The notes below the pieces were generated by a model. The model saw only the letters and a list, made by a program, of their open reading frames with translations. It made no database searches and was not told the DNA's origin. A stretch of 64,000 nt of DNA from CAWGCE01 sp964480915 (GTDB lineage Bacteria > Planctomycetota > Planctomycetia > Pirellulales > Pirellulaceae). The stretch covers positions 1 through 64,000 of the forward strand of contig CAYZRS010000015.1 in assembly GCA_964480915.1 (NCBI GenBank), read 5' to 3'. The position numbers and the translations under genes were made by a program. Positions 17,593 to 26,449 of this stretch are shown piece by piece (within the stretch, counting starts at the first letter, position 1; each line of letters opens with the position of its first letter).

Positions 17593-17666
17593 AGGGTCGG
17601 GAGTCTTTTTCGGCCTTCGCGTCATCGGTCTGGTTAGCAGGTCGACGGAAAAAGACTCCCGACCCT
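17593..17666. repeat. 74-bp palindromic element, copy D
   Basis: Arms AGGGTCGGGAGTCTTTTTCG and AAAAAGACTCCCGACCCT with one mismatch at the loop edge, and a 32-base loop (17614-17645). Read on the minus strand the loop starts TCGACCTGCTAACC, close to copy E (TCGACCAGCTAACC), so it is inverted relative to E. It lies between the anmK start and the AmiE-NamZ stop. Confidence 0.92.
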
Positions 17667-17691
17667 TTTTCTGCTAACCCTTTCTCTGCGA

Positions 17692-20037
17692 TCAATCGTA
17701 CAACAGATACCGATCGCGACGAATGAGAAAATCGGTCAGCTCGGCCTGGTATTCCGCTTCGATCTTCTCAGGATTCGCTCCGTCGGTGATCAATTCCAAC
17801 GCCCGTCCATCACAGAGCAAGCGGGCCAGTTTGGCTGACTTCCACGCATCACCGTGGACATCTCGCAGAGCACAGGCCAGCTCAAACCCAAAACTCACCG
17901 GGCGAAACGTGGCTCGATCGGTGATCAAGAAGCGCACTCCATGACATAGCTCGCCCTTGAATTTACTCGACGCGGGTGTGAACGATGTTGGCACGCAGCG
18001 AATGCCGCGCAGCGCACGGTCGTTGATCCACGATGCGAGTTCGCTCGCCCGCATCCACGGTGCTCCGATCCATTCGAACGGCGTATCGGTACCACGCCCG
18101 ACACTCAGATTTGTCGTCTCGAGCAAGCCGATGCCCGGATACAGCACCGCCTGCAATGGCGTCCGCATGTTGGGCGACGGATTGACCCACGTGAGGCCTG
18201 TTCGATCCCAGTGCCAACCGCGTTCCCACTGCTCGACCGGAACCACTTGCAAATCCAAATCGAGCTTCAATTCGGCACGGAACATTTGCGCCAATTCGCC
18301 AACCGTCATTCCATGTCGCAGTGGCAGTGTGTGAAAACCGACAAACGACTCCAACCCTTCATCGAGCACCGGGCCGGCGACTTCGACGCCACCAATCGAA
18401 TTCGGCCGGTCCAGAACGACGAATCGCAAACCACGCTCGGCCGCCACCTTCATCGCATTCCCCATCGTCGAAATGTAGGTGTAGAACCGTGTGCCGATGT
18501 CTTGGATGTCGAACACGAGCGTATCAATATTCTTCAATTGCTCTTCGCCCGGCGTGCGCGACTTGCCATACAAACTGTAGATCGGCAGCCCCGTCGCGGG
18601 ATCGGTCGCGTCGTCGATATTGCTTTGATCCAGCGCCCCAGCAATTCCATGTTCCGGACTGAAGAGACAAGCCAGTTCGACGTTTTCTGCTTCGTGGATC
18701 AGTTCGGACGTGAGCCGACCGTTTCGGCTGAGGGCCGTGTGATTCATGATCAAACCGACCTTGCGACCGGCGAGCGCGGCAAACTTGTCTCGCACGATCA
18801 CATCGACACCGCACAACGTCTGGCCATCCTTGGCGTACGTTGCCTCTGTCGATTCGGTCAAAAGTTTCGTACCTGTCATCGGTTTCACGATCGCCGCGGC
18901 CGCAATATTCGCAATGCGACCGGCCAATTGATTCACGGTTCCCTTGCCGTCAGGGTGTACTCGGTTGGAAAGCACGACCATCACCAAATCCAGGCCGGGA
19001 TCGATCCATAACACGGTGCCTGTAAATCCACCGTGCCCAAACGCTCGATCAGTAAACAGCTCGCCCCGGTTCGACGAGTACTTGCTCAGCTTATCCCAGC
19101 CCAAACCTCGCAAGTGCTTGCCACTAGGATAAGCGGCCGTCATGGCTCGGATCGTTGCTGGGGCCAGGAATTGCCGACTACCATTTTTGCCTTGGGCCAG
19201 CATCATCTGCCCATACTTGGCCAAGTCATCAACCGTCGAAAACAGCCCGGCGTGCCCGGCCACATTTCCCATGGCGAACGAACGAGGATCGTGCACGTCG
19301 CCGATCATCCATTCGCCATTTCGCTGTTCGGTCGGTGCGATGCGGTCGCGAAGGTCGTTGCCAGGCAGAAAGCCGCTATCGCCCATTTCCAGCGGAGCAA
19401 AGATATTCTCGGCGGTGAACTGAGCCAGCGTCTGACCGGAGACTTGCTCGACCAGTTTCCCCAGGATTTGAAACCCAACATCGGAGTAAACGAACTTCGT
19501 GCCCGGTTCATACTCGGTTCCCAGCCGAAACAGGTTGGGCCAAATTTCCTCGGACTTTTCATATTCTGAAAGTGGGCTATCGGGAACGAAGCCAGCTTGA
19601 TGGGTCAGGCACTGATAAACCGTGATCTTCTCTTTACCGTTTTGCGCGAACCCCGGCAGATGCTTGGCAACCGGATCGCTCAGCTTCAGTTGCCCTCGTT
19701 CGAGCAGCAACATCACGCTTGTTGCCGTCGCGACCGGCTTCGTGATCGAGGCCATATCGAACACCGTATCGGCTGTCATCGGCACCTTGGTCGGCTGCAA
19801 GCTACGATTGCCAAACGCTTGCCGATAGACGGTCTTGCCGTTGTGAGCAATCAGTACGACACCACCGGGGATCTCTTGCCGAGCGATTGCCGCTTCGACT
19901 TGCGGCGCAATTTGCGTTAGCCGCGTCGCATCGATCCCGGCCGTCGCCGAATTGGAATCAGACGTTTCCTTGGCCGAGCCTGGCAAGCCAACCGAAATCA
20001 GAATTACTAAGGCTACCCAACTCGCGAACTTCTGCAT
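17692..20037 (-). CDS. AmiE-like serine amidase fused to NamZ exo-N-acetylmuramidase (DUF1343/GH171)
   Basis: A 781-residue secreted bifunctional protein. A signal peptide (about 1-23) precedes an S12 beta-lactamase-fold domain (about 35-380) with the SITK nucleophile box, YSDVG (the YxN box position) and a GHGGFTG motif. The C-terminal half (about 410-781) is DUF1343: NHTALSRNG, LFSPEHGIAG, FDIQDIGTRFYTY, DRPNSIGG and LRHGMTVGE. In Bacillus subtilis the amidase AmiE (S12) and exo-beta-N-acetylmuramidase NamZ (DUF1343) are separate neighbours of NagZ and MurQ; here they are one chain. It would strip peptides from MurNAc and release MurNAc from the non-reducing end outside the cytoplasm. ATG 20037 has GGAG 5 bases upstream. 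It is divergent from murQ. Confidence 0.9.
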   Translation of the reverse strand: MQKFASWVALVILISVGLPGSAKETSDSNSATAGIDATRLTQIAPQVEAAIARQEIPGGVVLIAHNGKTVYRQAFGNRSLQPTKVPMTADTVFDMASITKPVATATSVMLLLERGQLKLSDPVAKHLPGFAQNGKEKITVYQCLTHQAGFVPDSPLSEYEKSEEIWPNLFRLGTEYEPGTKFVYSDVGFQILGKLVEQVSGQTLAQFTAENIFAPLEMGDSGFLPGNDLRDRIAPTEQRNGEWMIGDVHDPRSFAMGNVAGHAGLFSTVDDLAKYGQMMLAQGKNGSRQFLAPATIRAMTAAYPSGKHLRGLGWDKLSKYSSNRGELFTDRAFGHGGFTGTVLWIDPGLDLVMVVLSNRVHPDGKGTVNQLAGRIANIAAAAIVKPMTGTKLLTESTEATYAKDGQTLCGVDVIVRDKFAALAGRKVGLIMNHTALSRNGRLTSELIHEAENVELACLFSPEHGIAGALDQSNIDDATDPATGLPIYSLYGKSRTPGEEQLKNIDTLVFDIQDIGTRFYTYISTMGNAMKVAAERGLRFVVLDRPNSIGGVEVAGPVLDEGLESFVGFHTLPLRHGMTVGELAQMFRAELKLDLDLQVVPVEQWERGWHWDRTGLTWVNPSPNMRTPLQAVLYPGIGLLETTNLSVGRGTDTPFEWIGAPWMRASELASWINDRALRGIRCVPTSFTPASSKFKGELCHGVRFLITDRATFRPVSFGFELACALRDVHGDAWKSAKLARLLCDGRALELITDGANPEKIEAEYQAELTDFLIRRDRYLLYD

Positions 20038-20089
20038 GGAAACTCCGATTTCGTCGATTGGTTCAGGTCGGTGCAAGTCTTGCGGTCAA

Positions 20090-20163
20090 AAGGTCGGGAG
20101 TCTTTTTCGGTCGACCAGCTAACCAAATCGATCGCACGTTGGCCGGAAAAGACTCCCGACCCT
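20090..20163. repeat. 74-bp palindromic element, copy E
   Basis: Arms AAGGTCGGGAGTCTTTTTCG and CCGGAAAAGACTCCCGACCC around a 32-base loop (20111-20142) starting TCGACCAGCTAACC and ending CGTTGG. It lies in the divergent intergenic region between amiE-namZ and murQ, just upstream of the murQ promoter. Confidence 0.92.
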
Positions 20164-20188
20164 TTTGCGTACGCCAAACACCACCACT

Positions 20189-20216
20189 GCGACACAACTC
20201 GCTGTGACAGTATAAT
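20189..20216 (+). promoter_or_regulatory. Putative sigma-70 promoter of murQ, probably leaderless
   Basis: A perfect TATAAT (20211-20216) with GCGACA (20189-20194) at a 16-base spacer. Transcription starting the usual 7 bases after the -10 would begin at or next to the ATG at 20224, and no ribosome binding site precedes that ATG, so a leaderless mRNA is suggested. Confidence 0.5.
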
Positions 20217-20223
20217 CGACGCC

Positions 20224-21135
20224 ATGCTAGATAACCTCACCACAGAAACACGTAATCCTGCTTCCAAAACCATGGACGAAATGTCCGCGCTCGAACTGGC
20301 TCAGCTTCTGAACCGGGAAGACGCCAAGGTGATTGAAGCGGTTGGCAGCCAATCGGAACCCATTGGAGCCGCGATCGATGCGATCGCCGATCGCTTCCGG
20401 AGCGGTGGCCGGTTGGTCTATATGGGCGCTGGCACCTCGGGCCGCCTGGGGGTTCTCGATGCGGCCGAATGTCCGCCGACCTTTAGCACCGACCCGGCCA
20501 TGGTCGTCGGTCTGATCGCCGGTGGTGAAGGGGCCATGTTCCAAGCGGTGGAAAGCGCCGAAGATCATCCCGAATTCGGCGTCGCTGATTTGAAGAGCAT
20601 CCATTTTTCTGAAAAAGACGCACTCGTCGGCATCGCGGCAAGCGGCCGTACGCCGTATGTCATTGGCGGTCTAGAATACGCCCAATCGCTGGGTGCGATC
20701 GCGATTGGCGTCGCCTGCAACGCCGGGAATTTAATGAGCCCACATTCCGACATCATGATCTGTCCGGTCGTGGGACCGGAAGTGCTGACCGGATCGACGC
20801 GGATGAAAGCCGGCACCGCCTGCAAGATTGTACTGAACATGCTCTCGACGGGTGCCATGGTTCGCATTGGCAAATCGTACGGCAATTTGATGGTCGATCT
20901 GAGCGCCACGAATTCGAAATTGATGGACCGATCGGCGCGACTTGTTCGCTGGTTTACCGGATTGGAACAAGAACCGGCTCAGCAACTACTCGACGAATGC
21001 GATGGCAAGTTAAAGAACGCCATCGTGGCACATTGCTGCCAAGTGAGCCCTGCCGAAGCGATCGAACGGCTGGAATCAGCCGGCGGTCACCTTCGCGCCG
21101 CATTGAAAGACGCGCCGTGTCCACCGAAGGTATAG
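20224..21135 (+). CDS. murQ: N-acetylmuramic acid 6-phosphate etherase MurQ
   Basis: A 303-residue SIS-domain lyase that splits the lactyl ether of MurNAc-6-P to give GlcNAc-6-P and D-lactate. Family blocks are clear: MGAGTSGRLGVLDAAECPPTF, AGGEGAM, GIAASGRTPYV and the signature GPEVLTGSTRMKAGTA. Length is standard. The ATG at 20224 follows a TATAAT box directly; the frame is open to 20071 only through palindrome copy E. It takes MurNAc-6-P from AnmK and from the kinase whose gene overlaps its 3' end, and feeds GlcNAc-6-P to the NagB-PIG-L fusion. Confidence 0.96.
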   Translation: MLDNLTTETRNPASKTMDEMSALELAQLLNREDAKVIEAVGSQSEPIGAAIDAIADRFRSGGRLVYMGAGTSGRLGVLDAAECPPTFSTDPAMVVGLIAGGEGAMFQAVESAEDHPEFGVADLKSIHFSEKDALVGIAASGRTPYVIGGLEYAQSLGAIAIGVACNAGNLMSPHSDIMICPVVGPEVLTGSTRMKAGTACKIVLNMLSTGAMVRIGKSYGNLMVDLSATNSKLMDRSARLVRWFTGLEQEPAQQLLDECDGKLKNAIVAHCCQVSPAEAIERLESAGGHLRAALKDAPCPPKV

Positions 21136-22052
21136 TTCTTGTTGTTGACGGAGGCGGCACTTCGACGACCGCTTGTCTGGCGGGGCGAAGTCGCGATACG
21201 GCCAGCGTGCTTGGACGCTCTCAGGGAGATCAATCCAATCCAGCGGTCGTCGGATTCGATCAATGCTTGCAGAATGTCATCGAAACCTCCCGTTTGGCAA
21301 TCGCCAATAGTTCGCTGGAGGAGAGCGACCGGATAAGCCGCATTGCGGTCGGCCTGGCCGGCATTGAGGCGACCAACTTTCGCAGTCGACTCGAGCAAAC
21401 GATCGCAACTCAACTTGACTGCGACGACGTTTCGGTGATGACCGATATTGAATTGCTGCTACTCGCGTCCAGCGGCGAACGAGCCACCATCGGCGTGATT
21501 AGCGGGACCGGTTCGGTGGCCGTCGGACGGACGAGAACGGGCAAGACGGCTCGTTCCGGTGGCCGAGGCTTCTTAACGGGCGATGCCGGCAGCGGTTTTT
21601 GGATCGGTCAGCAAGGAATCACAGCGGCTATCCGAGCGCTGGACCACATCGGAGCCGAGACAGCACTCGTCGACCTCATCGGCGACCTCATCGGCAGTCG
21701 CGATCCGGCAAAATGGACCCACTTCGTCTACAGCGATGACCGAGATCCGCGAACAGCGGTCGCTTCGTGTGCTCCCATCGTTTTTTCCGCCGCCGACCAC
21801 GGCGATGCAGTCGCGGTTGAAATCATCGAACGGGCAGCCACCGAACTGGCACATCTGGTCCAAGGAGTCGCCAGTCAATTGGCATTGGCCGACCGCTCTT
21901 ACGACGTCGTCCTGGCAGGAAGCGTACTGATTCATCAACCAATGGCTCGAAACTCACTTCTCAAAAATCTATCCACGGCCAAACTCGCGCCAGTGGAAGA
22001 AACTCTGGTCCCCGATCCTTCGCAGGTGATCGCGATGCGCCTTGCCGAATAA
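21117..22052 (+). CDS. BadF/BadG-family amino-sugar kinase (MurK/NAGK-like)
   Basis: A 311-residue ASKHA kinase of the BcrAD/BadFG family, to which GlcNAc kinase and clostridial MurK (MurNAc/GlcNAc kinase) belong. Visible motifs are the phosphate loop DGGGTSTTACL, ISGTGSVAVG and GRGFLTGDAGSGFWIG. It starts with GTG 21117 inside murQ (19-base overlap), pointing to translational coupling. Phosphorylation of MurNAc released by NamZ, or of GlcNAc released by NagZ, would complete entry to MurQ and NagB. The frame upstream is open to 20997, but homology starts just after the GTG. Confidence 0.87.
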   Translation: MSTEGIVLVVDGGGTSTTACLAGRSRDTASVLGRSQGDQSNPAVVGFDQCLQNVIETSRLAIANSSLEESDRISRIAVGLAGIEATNFRSRLEQTIATQLDCDDVSVMTDIELLLLASSGERATIGVISGTGSVAVGRTRTGKTARSGGRGFLTGDAGSGFWIGQQGITAAIRALDHIGAETALVDLIGDLIGSRDPAKWTHFVYSDDRDPRTAVASCAPIVFSAADHGDAVAVEIIERAATELAHLVQGVASQLALADRSYDVVLAGSVLIHQPMARNSLLKNLSTAKLAPVEETLVPDPSQVIAMRLAE

Positions 22053-22100
22053 GTCCCCTGCTGGATGCGCGGGCGAACCGAGTGAAACTGCCGGAAGGCG

Positions 22101-23357
22101 CTAGTCGTTTGTCTCGAGCCAGATCACTTCATCGAGTGTCTGGCGTCGGCGAATCTGTTCAAAGGTGCCGTCGTTTCGAATCAACACTTCCGGAACGATC
22201 GGGAACGAATTGTAATTCGACGCGGCCATGGATGAGCAGTAGGCGCCGGCGCCTTCGATGACCAACACGTCGCCCGGCGTCGCTTTTGTCGTGCGACGGT
22301 CGGCGACCGCTTCCGGGTCGCCCGGGGCGGGCGTCATGATATCGCCCGTTTCACAGCAATGACCAACGACGACGTAATCGGCTACTTCTTCCGTCGGCAT
22401 CACCGGCACGACCACTATTGGATGTTGAGCCCCATACATGGCGGGGCGGAGGATATCGGTGAGCCCAGCATCGGTACGGATAAACTCGTGCCCCTCCGTA
22501 CCGGTCGAGACAACATCGTGCACTTCGGTCACGAGCGAACCGACGTTGGCGACCATGAATGTGCCCGGTTCGATCTCCAGATGCAACTCGCGTCCTGTGC
22601 GTTCGGCAAATTCGCGAATCGCAGCGTGAACCGGAGCACCGATCGACTGCAAATCGGTCGCAACCTCGTCCGCCATGCGGGCGACTTTGTAGCCGCCACC
22701 CAGATCGATCTGAGTTACCGATTCGAATTGCTCGACGAGCGCCAGACTGAGCTTCGCGACGCGGCTCCACACTTCCGGATCGGTACCACTGCCAATATGC
22801 GTGTGAACCCGGTCAATCGTTAGCTGATGCTGCTCGGCGATTTTTTTGATGTCACCCAACTGCTCATGCCAAACACCAAAACTGGCATGCGGTCCGCCGA
22901 CATTCGTTCGATTCGTTCCGCCGGAACCGACGCCCGGATTAAACCGCACGGCGAGCGACGTTCCGGGCAACGATCGACCCCATGTTTCCAATTGTCTACT
23001 CGACGTGGCGACGAAACGAATACCGGCTTCGGCCAGCGCTAGAAAATCGTCCGGCATTTCCTGTGCGGAAAGGCTGATCTTGTCAGCCGCCACACCAGCC
23101 TTCATCGCTCGCCGAGCTTCAAATCCGGAACTGGCGTCAAAATGCAAACCTAGCTGATCGAGAATCCGCAAAAAAGCGGCGTTCGGATTAGCTTTGATCG
23201 CGTAGCGAACGGTCAAGCCAAAGGGACTGGGGAATGCCAACGCCTCAGCAGCCTGAGCCCGCAAACGGGATTCATCGTAAACGTAGACAGGCGTACCAAA
23301 CTGTTCGCGAATCGCCAGCACCGATTCGCGAGTTAAGAAATTGAGCTGCTCAATCAC
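22101..23357 (-). CDS. Diaminopimelate decarboxylase-like PLP enzyme
   Basis: A 418-residue fold-III PLP decarboxylase. The PLP Lys lies in VRYAIKANPN; HIGSG, DLGGGYK, the CCETGD block and GAYCSSMAASNYN follow in the order seen in diaminopimelate decarboxylase (LysA). The substrate-site block usually read as EPGR is EPGT here (LEIEPGTFMVAN), so activity on meso-DAP is not certain; another diamino acid is possible. As the last gene of the minus-strand operon (14 bases after the dockerin amidase) it would convert DAP from PG peptides to lysine. It converges on the murQ-kinase unit. Confidence 0.85.
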   Translation of the reverse strand: MIEQLNFLTRESVLAIREQFGTPVYVYDESRLRAQAAEALAFPSPFGLTVRYAIKANPNAAFLRILDQLGLHFDASSGFEARRAMKAGVAADKISLSAQEMPDDFLALAEAGIRFVATSSRQLETWGRSLPGTSLAVRFNPGVGSGGTNRTNVGGPHASFGVWHEQLGDIKKIAEQHQLTIDRVHTHIGSGTDPEVWSRVAKLSLALVEQFESVTQIDLGGGYKVARMADEVATDLQSIGAPVHAAIREFAERTGRELHLEIEPGTFMVANVGSLVTEVHDVVSTGTEGHEFIRTDAGLTDILRPAMYGAQHPIVVVPVMPTEEVADYVVVGHCCETGDIMTPAPGDPEAVADRRTTKATPGDVLVIEGAGAYCSSMAASNYNSFPIVPEVLIRNDGTFEQIRRRQTLDEVIWLETND

Positions 23358-23371
23358 GGCGGCTTCAGACC

Positions 23372-26300
23372 TTAGCGACGAAAGATGAAAACATCTGTGG
23401 AAAACGATTGCGCTTCGTTCGACAGATCGGCAAACGCGTGCTCCGTGATCGATGCGACCTCTTTCGTGGAACTTGTCATCGATCGAGGGAACCGTGGGAA
23501 CGGGCCCAACGTAACACGCCGCCGCCCTCCTTCAAACCGGTCCTTGGCAAGAGCCGGCACCTCCAATGGCACTTCCAATGGCACCTCGGTCGGTTCGATC
23601 GTGTCCGATGTTTCGACAATTGCCTGAGGCGCGCTGCCTGGCATCACCTGGACGGTGTCTGCAGTCGTAAACTTGTTCGCATTCCAAAGAATGAAGTCGG
23701 CGCCATTGATGGCTCCATCCGCGTTGAAGTCGCCGCTGCACCAACTGGCCTGATTCGTGAACTTATTCGCATTCCAGACGATAAAGTCGGCGCCGTTGAC
23801 GAATCCGTCCAAATTCGCATCGCCCGGTAAAACCGGGTTGCCTGATGCCGTTAGTCCAGCAGCGCCCGCTTCGGCCAGCCAGGCGTCCAAATCGTCGCCG
23901 TCGATGTTGCCATCACCGGTAATATCCAAAGAGAGATCGGGAGAGCCACCATTGTTAACATCGACGATGGCCGCGACGAGCGAATCGACATCGGCACATT
24001 CGTAGAGCCCGTTTCCGTCAAAGTCGCCCGAAACCGCCACCTGCAGTTCAAAGAAATCGAGCACACGTTCCATCACATCGGCGCGATCCGCTTCGCTTGT
24101 AATGATTTCGAACGGAAAACCAAAATTCACGATCTGCCCGACACCGGACAGGCCCGTGAATTGCACAGCGGCCGTCCCGCCCGTACCACCGATGTACGAA
24201 AGTGCCGGTATCGATCCGTTGTTCGGACTGATGACATCGGGGAACTGAGCATCATAGAATTGGCTCCCATCATCAAAGGAGAAATTCAGTCCGTCGAAAA
24301 TGGCGCCAGAAACGCCCTGCACGTTGTAAGTATTCGCATCATCAGCAACGTAATCGGCTCGCAATAGATCCTCATAGAAGGCGCGACCGTTGTTGAGATT
24401 ATCGAGGTCCCAGCCAATCTCCGCGCCCGAGACAAACAGTTTGCCTCCCGTATTGAGATAGCTGGAAACGAAGAATTGTTCGGTCGCATTGAACGTCTCG
24501 TCTGCCGACGACTCTTCTCCTGCGAGCCAGATCACGGCATCGTAGTTCGAAAGCATCACGTCGCTGGTCGCGACCGATTCACTGGACGCGCCGTCGATTG
24601 CCACAGACGAGCTGTAGACTTCGATCGCTTCGCCGGCCTGAATGCTGTAATTCATGGCGTTACTTTGTTCCGGTTTCACGCGATCGATCTCGCCCCCAAA
24701 GTAAGCCTCACGAGGATTCAAACTGCGATCAAGACGATCAAAGCCGTTGACGATGAGCACCTTCTCCCCACCCGCTGGCCGCGCTGCGACCACCGAAGAG
24801 GTTGGCGATTGACCGCCCGCGTTCACTGCAGCTACCTGAAAGTAATAGACATCGCTGGCCGCATCCAATCCGGAAATCACAAGCGATTGATTACTTCCCG
24901 TTGCCGGCACAAAGCGACCTCCGTCAAACCCGTATCCGTCCGTCGAGGCGTAAACCATGTACCCTGTGGGAGCATCACCGGCATAGCTGTTCGCTGTCGG
25001 AGCACGCCAAGCAACCTCCACCGAATCGGTCCCGACGACGCGGGACCGGACATTCTCGACTTTGGCCGGTGCCATCGTGATCGGAGTCGCTCCGCCGTCG
25101 ACGGCAGCGAAATACTTCACAAGACCCTGATAGGTGGCTCGACCTAACGCGTCACGGACCCGCGCATCGCGGAGCATGCTCGCATCGGTCGCGTTGTCAT
25201 GGAAACCGGTTTCGATGATGACCGCGTCGAATTCGTTCTGAATGTAGGTGTTGTTAATCTCACCAAATTCGATATCGGACCGATCGAGTGTGATGCTATT
25301 CCCCCGGTCGAACCAATCGAATTCAAATTGACCCGCCTGGTCGACCAAGTCGTCGTTGACTTCCCTGGCGAGTGTATTCGTCATCAGAAATTGGTTCGGC
25401 GTTGCCGAACTGGCCGTATTGTTCCCGTTATAGAGTCCCAGCACGCCGCGGGCGGAACCTCCGCCAGCGTTAGAATGGAAACTCACAAACGCTCGATCCG
25501 ACAGCGTGCCGACCGAAGCGCTCCCGTTGTTCATGTACTCGGCGTACCTGGGCGAAAACGTAACAGCCGCCGTTCGGTCACTACTCGACACACGATATTC
25601 GCTATCCGAAATCCCTTGAGCGTTGTCAACGTGCCACTTCACCCAGTAGAGCCCCGATTCATCTTCGCGAGGCACACCCGACACGCCGCCGCCGCGATCG
25701 ATATCGCCCATCCCATTCCCGAATCGAATCATGTCGGCCACCACGACAGAACCGGTCGCCGACGAACTCCGGTTACTCACGTCGACGTAACCTTCGGTTC
25801 CCACGTCAAAGTAGTAAGAACCCAAGTAGATCGTCCCATTGCCGACGCGCTGGTGATTGACCGTCACTTCGGTCGTGCCACCGGTATGGTGAATACGATA
25901 AAGTTGGTCGGCAACTCGATTCGTTCCCGTCGTCGCCCAAGTGTAGACGGGGTAGTATCCTGCTTCGGTGATGTTCGGCTGGTAGCGAGCGTAGGCCGTT
26001 TCGGTCGCTGCGACCGTCGCAAATCGATACGGTACGTCTCCCACGTCCCCGAAGTAAACGCTCGCGCTGCTGTTGCTCCACGTGCCAAAGTAGCTAACCT
26101 CGACATCGTCGTTGTCGAGAACTACTTCGTTCGACTGGCGGCCGATGGGTCGCAGCGCAGCAATCGTTGCGCCCGCATCAAACAAGTAGTCGGCAAAGAA
26201 CGCCATCTGATCTTGGTTACCCAAGTCTTCCACCATTTCAAATGTCTCAGGGCGCTGCGTCGTCCAAGCTCCGTTGACAAGATTGTCGGCGGTCCAACCG

Positions 26301-26449
26301 TGTCCGGCATGCGTGTAGACGATTTTTCCAGACAGAGCGCCGACCGGCTGAGTGCCAACATCAATCAGCCCATTGGCAGAGAGAACGATCCTCGGTTCCA
26401 ACGTTTCGACACTCGGCCGAAAACGAGGCTTCTTCATTCGCAGCTTCAT
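23372..26449 (-). CDS. Secreted dockerin-bearing N-acetylmuramoyl-L-alanine amidase (Amidase_3)
   Basis: A 1025-residue multidomain protein. Residues 1-25 hold a basic start and LEPRIVLSA, the planctomycete-type export motif. Amidase_3 follows: THAGHG (first zinc His), SFHSNAGGGSARG and VIIETGFHDN (catalytic Glu). A golvesin/xanthan-lyase-C-like sandwich (YARYQPNITEAGYYPVYTW) is inserted in the catalytic domain. Then come fibronectin III (about 470-560), an alpha/beta domain (about 565-810; VLIVNGFDR, YDAVIWLAG) and tandem type I dockerin-like repeats (about 815-940; LPGDANLDGFVNGADF). It should cut MurNAc-L-Ala bonds outside the cytoplasm. ATG 26449 has AGGGG upstream. Possibly attached to a surface scaffold through the dockerins; no cohesin is seen here. 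Confidence 0.88.
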   Translation of the reverse strand: MKLRMKKPRFRPSVETLEPRIVLSANGLIDVGTQPVGALSGKIVYTHAGHGWTADNLVNGAWTTQRPETFEMVEDLGNQDQMAFFADYLFDAGATIAALRPIGRQSNEVVLDNDDVEVSYFGTWSNSSASVYFGDVGDVPYRFATVAATETAYARYQPNITEAGYYPVYTWATTGTNRVADQLYRIHHTGGTTEVTVNHQRVGNGTIYLGSYYFDVGTEGYVDVSNRSSSATGSVVVADMIRFGNGMGDIDRGGGVSGVPREDESGLYWVKWHVDNAQGISDSEYRVSSSDRTAAVTFSPRYAEYMNNGSASVGTLSDRAFVSFHSNAGGGSARGVLGLYNGNNTASSATPNQFLMTNTLAREVNDDLVDQAGQFEFDWFDRGNSITLDRSDIEFGEINNTYIQNEFDAVIIETGFHDNATDASMLRDARVRDALGRATYQGLVKYFAAVDGGATPITMAPAKVENVRSRVVGTDSVEVAWRAPTANSYAGDAPTGYMVYASTDGYGFDGGRFVPATGSNQSLVISGLDAASDVYYFQVAAVNAGGQSPTSSVVAARPAGGEKVLIVNGFDRLDRSLNPREAYFGGEIDRVKPEQSNAMNYSIQAGEAIEVYSSSVAIDGASSESVATSDVMLSNYDAVIWLAGEESSADETFNATEQFFVSSYLNTGGKLFVSGAEIGWDLDNLNNGRAFYEDLLRADYVADDANTYNVQGVSGAIFDGLNFSFDDGSQFYDAQFPDVISPNNGSIPALSYIGGTGGTAAVQFTGLSGVGQIVNFGFPFEIITSEADRADVMERVLDFFELQVAVSGDFDGNGLYECADVDSLVAAIVDVNNGGSPDLSLDITGDGNIDGDDLDAWLAEAGAAGLTASGNPVLPGDANLDGFVNGADFIVWNANKFTNQASWCSGDFNADGAINGADFILWNANKFTTADTVQVMPGSAPQAIVETSDTIEPTEVPLEVPLEVPALAKDRFEGGRRRVTLGPFPRFPRSMTSSTKEVASITEHAFADLSNEAQSFSTDVFIFRR

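Noticed and set aside
17522..17695. N-terminal extension of AnmK
   Set aside because: The added residues come from palindrome copy D and flanking non-coding sequence; the kinase motif starts at ATG 17521.
18211..19011. Open frame antisense to the AmiE-NamZ gene
   Set aside because: It is a shadow of a strongly supported gene with intact motifs on the other strand.
20071..20223. N-terminal extension of MurQ
   Set aside because: The added residues are translated from palindrome copy E; MurQ homology begins at ATG 20224.
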